DNA of 64,000 bases from contig SUVK01000002.1 of the NCBI GenBank assembly GCA_015062055.1, positions 1 to 64,000 on the forward strand, read 5' to 3'. Shown piece after piece: positions 27,001 to 34,810 of this stretch; the first letter of the stretch is position 1; each line of letters starts with the position of its first letter. The stretch comes from Akkermansiaceae bacterium. Its GTDB lineage: Bacteria; Verrucomicrobiota; Verrucomicrobiia; Verrucomicrobiales; Akkermansiaceae. Position numbers and translations under genes: made by a program. The notes below the pieces were generated by a model, which was given only the letters and a program-made list of their open reading frames with translations, ran no database searches and was not told the DNA's origin.

Positions 27001-28407
27001 TTAGGCGAATTGTGCGGACAAGCGGTTGATAATCTCTGTAAGAGAGGCGTCGTAGCCCATTTTGTCTTCGATTGTTTTAGTTGCGTGAATAACGGTTCCG
27101 TGGTCTCTGCCGCCGAATGCTGCACCGATGTCCTGGAGCGAGCTTTGAGTGTGTTTGCGGGCTAAGTACATGGCGATTTGGCGGGGGTGCGCCACGTTGG
27201 CCGTGCGGCGGCGCCCATTGATGTCGGCAACTCTAATCTTGAACTCCTGAGCAACGAGGTTCTGAATGTCAGAAATAGAGATATCTGCCACATTTTTATC
27301 CTCTTGCAGCATATCGCGCAGTTGCAGGCGAGCCTCCATAACCGTCGGCTTTTTCTGGGCAAAAGAGGCGAAAGTAGCCAATCGAATAAGAGCACCTTCT
27401 AAACGACGTACGGACTTGGTGATATTTTTAGCCAGATACTCGAGAACTTCATCGCTGATGAGGTTGCCCTTCCACATACGACGCTTTTGTCGAAGAATGG
27501 CAATTCTGGTCTCCAAATCCGGTACGGTGAGAGCTACGGTTAATCCCTGTTCAAACCGGGAGGTCAGACGATCATCGAGGCGTGAAATGTCTGCTGCCGG
27601 GCAATCAGAGGCTAACACAATCTGCTTGCCACTGGCAAATAGAGCATTGAAAGTGTGGAAGAACTCCTCTTGCGTTTTGTCTTTTTGAGAAAGAAATTGT
27701 ATGTCGTCTATCAGAAGCACATCTGCCTTGCGGTATTTGCTGCGGAAATTGCTCAGCGCGTCACCTTTTCGAGAGATGGCATCAATATAGGTATTGGTAA
27801 AATCTTCGCTGGTGACATATTGTACTCGTACATTCTCGTCTTTCTCACGCATGGCGTTGCCGATAGCGCACAGAAGGTGTGTTTTGCCTAACCCGGAGGC
27901 GCCGTGTATGAAAAGCGGGTTGTACATGGAGCTGGGGGCATTGACGACGGCTCGAGCTGCGGCTACGGCAAACTCGCTGTTTGAGCCAACGACAAAGTTG
28001 TCGAAGGTTAAATCAGGGTTGAGCCCACTGTCGTATTTGGCCTTGCCTTGTGTCTTCTTGCGACTTTGGGTCTTTTTACTTACAACGGGAGAGAATGTTG
28101 TTGGTGCTGCTTGAGGGGCAGGGGGGCTTTGAGGTGCTTCGTCTATAGCCGCTTGTACGAATTCAAGTTCTCGTGCTGCTTGTAGTACGCGCGATGCCGA
28201 CATCGTGATGTCTGCCGCATAGTATGATTCTACCCATTCCACTAACATGCCGGCCGGATATTCCAGTATGAGTTTCGTGCCGGTGTCTTTCTTAAGTGTA
28301 AGCTGAGAGATATAAGTCTCGAACCCGTACGCCGCCACGTTGCCCTGCACACGGAGATCCTCCATGATCTCCTCCCAAAGGGCCTTTTCCTTTTCCTGAT
28401 GGTTCAT
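27001..28407 (-). CDS. dnaA: Chromosomal replication initiator protein DnaA
   Basis: 468 residues from ATG 28407. Domain I starts ALWEEIMEDL, followed by a proline-rich linker with a basic QSRKKTQGK patch. The AAA+ domain has Walker A GASGLGKTHLL and Walker B LLIDDIQFL. Domain IV carries the DnaA signature ARKHTQSSLQDIGAAFGGRDHGTV. The frame runs 53 codons further upstream through low-complexity basic sequence, but the ATG at 28407 gives the normal domain I start. Neither dnaN nor rpmH is adjacent; thiL lies upstream. Confidence 0.97.
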   Translation of the reverse strand: MNHQEKEKALWEEIMEDLRVQGNVAAYGFETYISQLTLKKDTGTKLILEYPAGMLVEWVESYYAADITMSASRVLQAARELEFVQAAIDEAPQSPPAPQAAPTTFSPVVSKKTQSRKKTQGKAKYDSGLNPDLTFDNFVVGSNSEFAVAAARAVVNAPSSMYNPLFIHGASGLGKTHLLCAIGNAMREKDENVRVQYVTSEDFTNTYIDAISRKGDALSNFRSKYRKADVLLIDDIQFLSQKDKTQEEFFHTFNALFASGKQIVLASDCPAADISRLDDRLTSRFEQGLTVALTVPDLETRIAILRQKRRMWKGNLISDEVLEYLAKNITKSVRRLEGALIRLATFASFAQKKPTVMEARLQLRDMLQEDKNVADISISDIQNLVAQEFKIRVADINGRRRTANVAHPRQIAMYLARKHTQSSLQDIGAAFGGRDHGTVIHATKTIEDKMGYDASLTEIINRLSAQFA

Positions 28408-28920
28408 TGCTTCGTATCTCGTTCGTTTGTTCTTTTGTTTCCCCGTTTTTGTGTCCGGGGGTTGTTGCGGACGGTAATATGCCACGCACCTGTGCTCAAA
28501 AAAAGTTTTTTTATTTTTTGCTCTCCCCTCAACCGTGCTTTTTCTTTTGTTCCATGGGCGTTCCACGCGTTAGATTTTTTTTTGTCATTTGAATCGGGAA
28601 AGTTAAGCAATCTTGATAATTATATTTAATTTCAATTATGCAAGGTTGCTGTGTGTGGAACAAATAACTAACGAGCTGTAAGAGATAGAAATACAACAAG
28701 TTAACTAAATTAAGAAATATAACAAGGCGGGCAAAAATGTTAGAAAGCGATAATGATAGATGCTTGAAAAAAAGCATGTTACGAGAGACCTTGAGAAAAG
28801 AGGTGAAAAGAGATGTTTCTCAAGAACTCTGCACGGCAAGCGCAGGAACGCGTCAAATCAGAAAACAAAAGTGCGCGGTTCCCTCAAGGTGGTCATCTGA
28901 AGGGGGGGATAAAAGGAGCG
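28408..28920. other. 513-nt non-coding region upstream of dnaA, candidate replication origin
   Basis: The longest gene-free stretch of the window. It contains an AT-rich core (about 28590-28735) and three related motifs of the form GTTCCA(C/T): about 28549-28554, 28560-28565 and, reversed, TGTGGAACA about 28653-28661, which is 7 of 9 to the DnaA box complement TGTGGATAA. Two inverted repeats lie on the thiL side (28761-28776 and 28790-28824). No perfect TTATCCACA box is seen. Location beside dnaA, AT-richness and lack of genes suggest oriC, but this is inference. Confidence 0.4.
28790..28824. repeat. 9-bp inverted repeat in the gap upstream of dnaA
   Basis: CTTGAGAAA (28790-28798) and TTTCTCAAG (28816-28824) match perfectly across a 17-nt purine-rich gap. 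No T run follows on either side, so it does not look like a terminator; a protein-binding site is possible. Confidence 0.55.
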
Positions 28921-29805
28921 CTAGGCCTGAAAGTGTTGCCATCCTCCCTTAAGTTTGTGAAGAGGCGCAACGGTTAATTTGCCGATGGGGTAAAGTTTGG
29001 GGAGAGAGCGTTTCTGTAAGTCGGCTGATTCTGCCGGAGACAGGGTGAGTAGTAGTTCGTAATCTTCACCATCGTTGATGGCTTGCTCAACTGTGCACCC
29101 GGGTGTACAGGGAATAGCGGCCGGTGTAAGTTCAAACCCGCATGCAGAGGCAGATGCCAAACGCGGCAAATCTGCCCCCAGACCATCAGAGAGGTCCATC
29201 ATGGCTGTTGGCTTGAGCCCTGCTTGTAAGAGGGCCCTCGCCTCGTGTACGCGCGGTATAAAATCCAAATGATGCCCTGAGGGGAAACTCCCCCCCAAGG
29301 GGCCGGTTACATAAATGGTGTCGCCTGCGCGACCTCCGCTCCGTAATATGGCTTGCCCTCGCTCAACCCTGCCGGTTAATGCCACGTTGATGACGAGACC
29401 GTCAAAGGGGATGGCAGAGGTTTCTCCACCTGCGATAGATATGTCGAATAAGCCGGCCATTTCGTCTATACCTCGGTAAATGCCCTCCAAAAGCTCAACA
29501 GGGCGATTTTTATGAGTGAGTATAGTAATGAGAGCCTGCTCGGGGATGCCACCCATGGCGGCGATGTCAGACACTGCTCTGCCAAGAGCCTTGCGCCCGA
29601 TGCGGTGAGGTGCTGTATTCGGTGTGAAATGCACATTCTCGACAACAACATCGGTTTTTAACAGGGTGTCCCACTCTTCATTGCGGGGTACCACGGCACA
29701 ATCGTCCCCCGGGCCGACGGGTGCATCCGGCAGGTTTTTGAGGGTACAGAGCAATCGTTTGAGGATTGCGTTTTCACCTAAATTCTTGAGGGGGGTATGA
29801 GACAT
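28921..29805 (-). CDS. thiL: Thiamine-monophosphate kinase
   Basis: 294 residues from ATG 29805. Typical ThiL blocks are visible: GPGDDCAVV, LLKTDVVVENVHF, SDIAAMGG and AGGETSAI, then MMDLSDGLGADL. It makes thiamine diphosphate from thiamine phosphate. It begins 7 nt after the CPBP stop and is the last gene of a long minus-strand run. The C-terminus is short compared with the 320-residue E. coli enzyme. Confidence 0.93.
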   Translation of the reverse strand: MSHTPLKNLGENAILKRLLCTLKNLPDAPVGPGDDCAVVPRNEEWDTLLKTDVVVENVHFTPNTAPHRIGRKALGRAVSDIAAMGGIPEQALITILTHKNRPVELLEGIYRGIDEMAGLFDISIAGGETSAIPFDGLVINVALTGRVERGQAILRSGGRAGDTIYVTGPLGGSFPSGHHLDFIPRVHEARALLQAGLKPTAMMDLSDGLGADLPRLASASACGFELTPAAIPCTPGCTVEQAINDGEDYELLLTLSPAESADLQKRSLPKLYPIGKLTVAPLHKLKGGWQHFQA

Positions 29806-29812
29806 TGCTTGT

Positions 29813-30619
29813 TCATCTGTTGACAAAAACTGATACAACCCCGACACTATTAAAGAGCATGTGCAACAGCATAGGGTAGATGATGGAGCGGGTGGATGCA
29901 TAAAGTGTGCACTGAACAAGACCAAATACAGTCAAAGTGATTGTTTGGGCAAGTGATAAGTGGACCGCGCCGAATAAGACTGATGAAATCAAGGCTGCAA
30001 CGATGACCCCGGCATGGCTGCTGAGAACTCTGAAGAAAAAGCCTCGAAAAACGATTTCTTCTACGATTGGTGCTATGATAATGGCAGTGATGGCCAGCAC
30101 CACAAAATCGATGAGCGAGGCTTCTTGCAGGGCTTTTATCGCCTGTTGCGTTTCGGGGGTCCCCGTCAGCTCGACAAGCCAATTAATTATTCCGCTTGCA
30201 TGCAATATTATGATGAGAATGTATATGCTTGCCAGCGCTGCAAAAGTGATGAGGACGTTTCTGAGTTGAATCTTTGCCGGTGGGTACGAAATGAAAAAAT
30301 AGCGAACAATCAGAGGCAAATAGAGGATAATCGGCAGTAGTAACGTGAATAGTATTTTTACGAGGTTGATTGTCTGCTCGTCAGACTCGGGCGCAGAATG
30401 GGCTGCAAAACACTCGCCGGTATAGAGCAATGTTGTGAATGCTACGAAAAATAGAGTAAGCAGTTTATCGGTTGTTGACGGTACCGGAAATGCCGGTTCT
30501 CCTCCGAGCATCACTCGCTTATAATCCGAAATAGGTAGACAACAGATAAAGAACAGAATCCCCCCGCTGCATAAAAGCAGCCAGAGGTTAATTTGCATGT
30601 AGAAGGGTAAATCTGTCAT
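29813..30619 (-). CDS. CPBP-family intramembrane metalloprotease
   Basis: 268 residues with about seven hydrophobic segments. The CPBP motifs are present: PIVEEIVFRGFF (EExxxR), FGAVHLSLA (FxxxH) and LLHMLFNSVG (HxxxN). Members are Rce1-like membrane proteases or protein-binding membrane factors; in bacteria several give self-immunity to bacteriocins. It sits 15 nt after the phosphopantetheinyl transferase gene. The substrate is unknown. Confidence 0.88.
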   Translation of the reverse strand: MTDLPFYMQINLWLLLCSGGILFFICCLPISDYKRVMLGGEPAFPVPSTTDKLLTLFFVAFTTLLYTGECFAAHSAPESDEQTINLVKILFTLLLPIILYLPLIVRYFFISYPPAKIQLRNVLITFAALASIYILIIILHASGIINWLVELTGTPETQQAIKALQEASLIDFVVLAITAIIIAPIVEEIVFRGFFFRVLSSHAGVIVAALISSVLFGAVHLSLAQTITLTVFGLVQCTLYASTRSIIYPMLLHMLFNSVGVVSVFVNR

Positions 30620-30634
30620 TGTTGTGGTAAATGA

Positions 30635-31231
30635 TTATATGTTGGTTTTGAGCGGATGGCAAGTCGAAAGACGGTACGCGATGGCGCCGTAATAGCCCTG
30701 TTGTGGTTGAAATAGTTGCACCTCTATTTCGTTTTCGAAACTTAAGCTAACGCTTGTGCCATGTAATATAAAGGGATAATCTTTTGCATGCCAAATGGTA
30801 GAGCCGTGCAGTTTTACGAGAGCTTCTGCAATAGACCAACAATAATAGAAATCTCTCTCTCGGTCGGTGCTGTTGTTGAACCTCTGTAATTGCTCTTCGC
30901 TCATCATGCGCGGTGCTAAGCGGTCTATGTTATATTTTTCGCATTTGTGTTGAATATCTACGCCGATGTCGGAGTGATGAAAGGCCAAACAAAGCAAATC
31001 TTGCGAATGACTGATGTTGAAATGGATGCCCTCTGTGTATGGTTTGCCGTGCTCGTTTGTTGAAAAGCGGATGTCGGCAGGGGCTTGGTGGGTTCTTCTT
31101 GCTATTTCTTGCCGGAGAAGCAGCCGTGCTTGTTTTCTCTTGAAGGTGAATAATTGTTCTTCTGCGGACAAGATGGAGAAATCCATCTCTGTGATGGGCA
31201 ATTCGGAAAATCTGTAGCAAAGGTAATCCAT
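30635..31231 (-). CDS. 4'-phosphopantetheinyl transferase superfamily protein
   Basis: 198 residues, Sfp-type pseudo-dimeric. It has GKPY, FNISHS (residues 71-76) and GVDI (90-93), whose Asp binds Mg2+. The last motif is W132-S-I-A-E136-A-L-V-K140, which keeps the catalytic Glu and the following Lys, but the Lys that usually precedes Glu (W..KEA) is Ala. It would load coenzyme A arms onto carrier proteins. It starts 1 nt after the phosphoesterase stop. No carrier-protein or synthase gene is nearby. Confidence 0.85.
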   Translation of the reverse strand: MDYLCYRFSELPITEMDFSILSAEEQLFTFKRKQARLLLRQEIARRTHQAPADIRFSTNEHGKPYTEGIHFNISHSQDLLCLAFHHSDIGVDIQHKCEKYNIDRLAPRMMSEEQLQRFNNSTDRERDFYYCWSIAEALVKLHGSTIWHAKDYPFILHGTSVSLSFENEIEVQLFQPQQGYYGAIAYRLSTCHPLKTNI

Positions 31232-31232
31232 A

Positions 31233-31724
31233 TCAAAGCTTGCAAAAGGTAACGGAGTTGGTTTGTGTATCGTAGATTCCGAATTGAGGCGGGCGTCTTA
31301 CACCGCCGACTTCGCCGGGGTTTGCAATAAGGGTTCCTTGGTGAGAATATTGCTCTGCAACGTGCGTGTGACCATAGAATACGGCATCGTAGTTGAGGCT
31401 CTCGGCCTTGGCTGCAATTTGGTATGGCAGGTGAGTAAAGTAAACCTTGCGACCGTCAATGCAGAGCTCTGCCTCGTACCTGTGATGCCGTGCTTGAGGG
31501 TACTGCCGCGTTAGCTGAAGGTGTGCTGCTTTATCATATTCATTGTTACCGAAAACGATATCTGCAGGCTGCCCCCACTCTTCCAAAAGAAGATTGAGAG
31601 TAGCGAGCTCAACGATATCGCCCATATAAAAGAGGTGTGTGCAGCCCGCCTCTTTTGCGCCCTGCAAGGCTGCTAAGAGGTTGTTGATGTTGTCATGCAC
31701 ATCTGATAATAGTGCTATCTTCAT
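31233..31724 (-). CDS. YfcE/MJ0936-type metallophosphoesterase
   Basis: 163 residues. The calcineurin-like metal ligands are complete: LLSDVHDN, YMGDIVE, FGNNEYD, THLPYQ and GHTHVAEQ, ending with NPGEVGG. Such small enzymes are broad phosphodiesterases; the natural substrate is usually unknown. It begins 8 nt after the large coiled-coil gene, so it may be cotranscribed with the GTPase module upstream. Confidence 0.88.
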   Translation of the reverse strand: MKIALLSDVHDNINNLLAALQGAKEAGCTHLFYMGDIVELATLNLLLEEWGQPADIVFGNNEYDKAAHLQLTRQYPQARHHRYEAELCIDGRKVYFTHLPYQIAAKAESLNYDAVFYGHTHVAEQYSHQGTLIANPGEVGGVRRPPQFGIYDTQTNSVTFCKL

Positions 31725-31732
31725 CGTCTGCT

Positions 31733-33838
31733 TTATTCCATTGTAAATATGGGCGACAGGGGGAGCGCCTTTGTCCTCTCTGTTGTCAGTCCCTCGTCTG
31801 ATATATAATAGAGCTGTGCTGCATCTTTTGCTTGGCGTATGAAAACAGGCTCTCCTTCTTCATTTATAAAACCACAATATACGGCTGTTGCCGAATAATC
31901 ATTTAGAAAGTTTTGCTTCATCTCTGCGGCATAGTCGTGCCCTTTATGTGTCTTAAACCATTCGTCAAAAGCCCTTTCTGCACGTTGTACGGCGGGGTCT
32001 GCGCTGAGCCAGCAGCCGGGTCGCAACGTAATCTTGTGCTGTTTTATCAGGGCGGTAAATGATTCGGCGTGCTTTTTGAGAGTAGGCGAGAATCTGATAC
32101 CGGTGAGTATGGGGTGCGGGTGTGCATCCAACAATTGCAATAAGCTCAGATACACATAGGCTTGTGCCAACGCCGGGTGTTTTCCCGTGGGGTAATTTAA
32201 TACCTGAGTCAACAATCCGGGTATATTGTGACTGATAAAAAATGTGTTGCGCTCGATGTTTAAATCTTTTACAAGTTGCGTTGCATCAATTTCTGTCAGC
32301 TTGTAGGTGTCATCATTTTGAAATTCCATTAAATTGTGTTCCGGGGAGAAATTCGGGTCGATGGAGCTTCTGCGGAAGGTGATGAAGTTTGATTGATGCA
32401 ACTCCGGCTTTATTGTGCTGTACCATGTTTCTGTTTCAGATATTTTCAATGCGTACACTTTGTAATGGTACGATGGTGCAGTAAACAGGTCTTCCGGTAT
32501 TGTTAAAATGGTAGTATTGGGTGGGAATTCGGTGGGGAATGTAGGCGCGCCATCCAGAATCGCTGCTTTTGTCGCAGAAAAGAGTGCAGGTGTACAGCCC
32601 GCTTTGTTTGCCGATATTTGGGTTGTTACCTGTTGTAAGGTGAGTAACTTCCCTTTGATAGCCATAAGATTTTTAGATTCGCTGTATTGCGTGGTAGGTA
32701 TACTGTGGATAACCGAACAGAAAGAATTGTAACCGGCGCATGAGTTTAATTGAGTCAATCGAGATTGCAGTTGCTTTGTTTCGTGTATCGTACGCGTAGC
32801 CCATTCTATTTTGCCGGTCAGCGTTGTCACTATGTCAGACTGTATGTTGTAGAGCCTTAAAGTGCTTTGTGTTTCCGCCAAACGAGTCTTCAAGGTTTGC
32901 AGATATCCTTCCAGCGATTGCAGGTATTGCGGTAAGGTGCTATTTAACAAAGGCTCAGGAGGTAAGGGGTGTTCTAGTCTGTTTCTGATTTGAGCTTGAT
33001 TTGCCCGCATTTCCGAATAACTTTGCCTGCATAAGTCTTGCCAGCGAGATCGTAATTGCTCTTGGTTGATGCGACTTTGGGAAATCTGATTTTCTATATT
33101 CAGCAATTCGGACGGGCCGAGGTCTATGATTAGCTTTCGTCTGTTTTCAAGTTCAGTTAATAGCGTATCAATGTCTCTGTAGGTCTTTTCCTGTTGGGCT
33201 ATCCATTGTTCAGCCTCTAAGATAAGGAATGAAAGCTCCGGACAGAAATAGAGGTTTATCTTGCTGTTTGCTTGTTTTTTTGTCTCAAGAAGTTTTGAGT
33301 ATGAGGGAGTGGCTAAAGCCTCTTTTAAGTCGTGTAAATGTTCGTGTGCGCGGTTATTCATGGCGTACCAAGTACCCCCTACGATAGCGCATGCGCATGC
33401 TGTTATAATGATTTTTCCGATGTGTTTACGTATTACTCGCCCCGATAATTCTCTGGTTCGTTTTTTGAGTGTTTTTTTGTATAGAATGACTTTTTCCGGC
33501 ATCTGTTGCCCGGCGTTGAGAATAATTTTTTCATGCTGTTGCAGTTTGGTCAGAATTAGGCGCAAGGTTTCGTTATTACACAAACGCAGTTCGTCAATGG
33601 GGTGATCATCGATGAGCCATTCAATGGCTTTACGCGCATCGTCAACCATGGCTTTTTTTCGTTCGGCTGCCGGCAGCATCAGTCGTAACGGTTCACCGTT
33701 GTTGAGGCGTCTCAGTTCCTCTTGCGCTTCAATATCTTGAGGGTTTGCTGTTGCGTAGTCTTGCAGCAATAATCTCAGCTCATCCCGGCGCTCGGCAAGC
33801 GCAAGGCGTTTCAGATGTCGCTGTATAGTGGCATTCAT
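31733..33838 (-). CDS. Large membrane coiled-coil protein of the GTPase module, unknown function
   Basis: 701 residues; I do not recognise the family. A helical, charged N-terminal part (1-138) is followed by one membrane helix (about 140-160, IGKIIITACACAIVGGTWYA). Long helical segments with coiled-coil character run to about 420, and a mixed C-terminal part (about 430-701) follows with several aromatic-rich strands. The topology suggests a cytoplasmic N-terminus and the coiled coil on the other side. It starts 21 nt after the GAP1-like gene. Being third behind a GTPase and its likely partner, it may be the effector or a scaffold; that is inference. Confidence 0.7.
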   Translation of the reverse strand: MNATIQRHLKRLALAERRDELRLLLQDYATANPQDIEAQEELRRLNNGEPLRLMLPAAERKKAMVDDARKAIEWLIDDHPIDELRLCNNETLRLILTKLQQHEKIILNAGQQMPEKVILYKKTLKKRTRELSGRVIRKHIGKIIITACACAIVGGTWYAMNNRAHEHLHDLKEALATPSYSKLLETKKQANSKINLYFCPELSFLILEAEQWIAQQEKTYRDIDTLLTELENRRKLIIDLGPSELLNIENQISQSRINQEQLRSRWQDLCRQSYSEMRANQAQIRNRLEHPLPPEPLLNSTLPQYLQSLEGYLQTLKTRLAETQSTLRLYNIQSDIVTTLTGKIEWATRTIHETKQLQSRLTQLNSCAGYNSFCSVIHSIPTTQYSESKNLMAIKGKLLTLQQVTTQISANKAGCTPALFSATKAAILDGAPTFPTEFPPNTTILTIPEDLFTAPSYHYKVYALKISETETWYSTIKPELHQSNFITFRRSSIDPNFSPEHNLMEFQNDDTYKLTEIDATQLVKDLNIERNTFFISHNIPGLLTQVLNYPTGKHPALAQAYVYLSLLQLLDAHPHPILTGIRFSPTLKKHAESFTALIKQHKITLRPGCWLSADPAVQRAERAFDEWFKTHKGHDYAAEMKQNFLNDYSATAVYCGFINEEGEPVFIRQAKDAAQLYYISDEGLTTERTKALPLSPIFTME

Positions 33839-33859
33839 TTTTCTGAGAACGTTTTAATG

Positions 33860-34798
33860 CTATATTGTCATGGCGACAATGACCGAAAGCATGAATACTA
33901 CTATTACCCCGAATATGAAGAAACTAATTTTGCTTGTTTTCTGGGGCATATCAAAGCAGTCATCATCCGGTGCTTCTGTGTATTTATACGGTGTGGGGGT
34001 GCTTTGTTGTGTTATTGTACTCGTTGGTGATGGTATCGGTTCGGGGTGTAGGGTGGCGGTCTCCGGCAGTGGAACTGTGTTTGAGATAGGGGCTAGTTTT
34101 CTTCTTAATGCCAGAGTGGGTACCGTTGGGCTTCTATCTGAGCTCCCCGGTAATAAGGTAATATCGTTCTCTTTGAAATCTATTTCCGGGTTAATGGAGA
34201 AACTGCGAAACCCTTTAGACCAACCTCGGTCTGAGGTAAGCCACATGCTTTCATGTAAAAGTAATAAAAATTGCTCGTTGGTTATTGTGTTAAAAGCCTG
34301 TATGTAGCAGTGTGTGTTGTATGGTGGGGCGAGCAAAAGTGTTGCATTGCTTTTGTGTCCGGTGAGTGTTTTCCAGGTTTGCTGAGTCGATGCATCCGGT
34401 AAGGCCGAAGCAGGCATATGCGGTGCTTCTCGAGGAATAATTATAGTGGAGTCGGCTTGTGTCTTCCAAAAATTCCGGCTTAATAAGGCATAAATAATTC
34501 CGGCGGGGGTGGGGCGTGCGCTGTTCTCTTTCAATGCTGATACCTCATCATGCGTTAATGCCAGGTGGTGTATGATTTTTTGCCCTTGGGGTACACCGTA
34601 AATTGCGGTCAAAATATGGCAAGAGCCATTTGTGTGGTAGCAATAATGCGTGCTATTCGGAGGGTAAGGGAACTCGGCTATTATTTGGCTCAATACGTCA
34701 AGTGATAACGCCAAGTCTTGAGGAATATCGGGTGATTCAGCGTAGACAGCTACTGCCTTACTGTCCCTGTCTATACCTCTGACCGATTGATAAGACAT
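33860..34798 (-). CDS. Tail-anchored GAP1-like (GTPase-associated) protein
   Basis: 312 residues. The first 110 residues (VAVYAESPDIP near the start, then YCYHTNGSC, then GVPQGQKIIHHLALT) follow the pattern I remember for the N-terminal domain of GTPase-associated protein 1 (GAP1), found beside zinc-ribbon GTPases in bacterial conflict systems. The middle is a second globular part; about 225-285 is Pro/Thr/Ser-rich linker. The C-terminus is a single hydrophobic helix (about 288-310), giving a tail anchor facing the cytoplasm. It starts 12 nt after the GTPase stop. The family assignment is from memory of the pattern, not from a search. Confidence 0.6.
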   Translation of the reverse strand: MSYQSVRGIDRDSKAVAVYAESPDIPQDLALSLDVLSQIIAEFPYPPNSTHYCYHTNGSCHILTAIYGVPQGQKIIHHLALTHDEVSALKENSARPTPAGIIYALLSRNFWKTQADSTIIIPREAPHMPASALPDASTQQTWKTLTGHKSNATLLLAPPYNTHCYIQAFNTITNEQFLLLLHESMWLTSDRGWSKGFRSFSINPEIDFKENDITLLPGSSDRSPTVPTLALRRKLAPISNTVPLPETATLHPEPIPSPTSTITQQSTPTPYKYTEAPDDDCFDMPQKTSKISFFIFGVIVVFMLSVIVAMTI

Positions 34799-34810
34799 AA
34801 TAGCCGTCTT

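Noticed and set aside
28737..28952. A 71-codon plus-strand frame in the gap upstream of dnaA
   Set aside because: It overlaps the end of thiL, has no promoter near its start and a composition (many Arg, Lys and Ser) typical of random frames; the two inverted repeats inside it fit non-coding DNA better.
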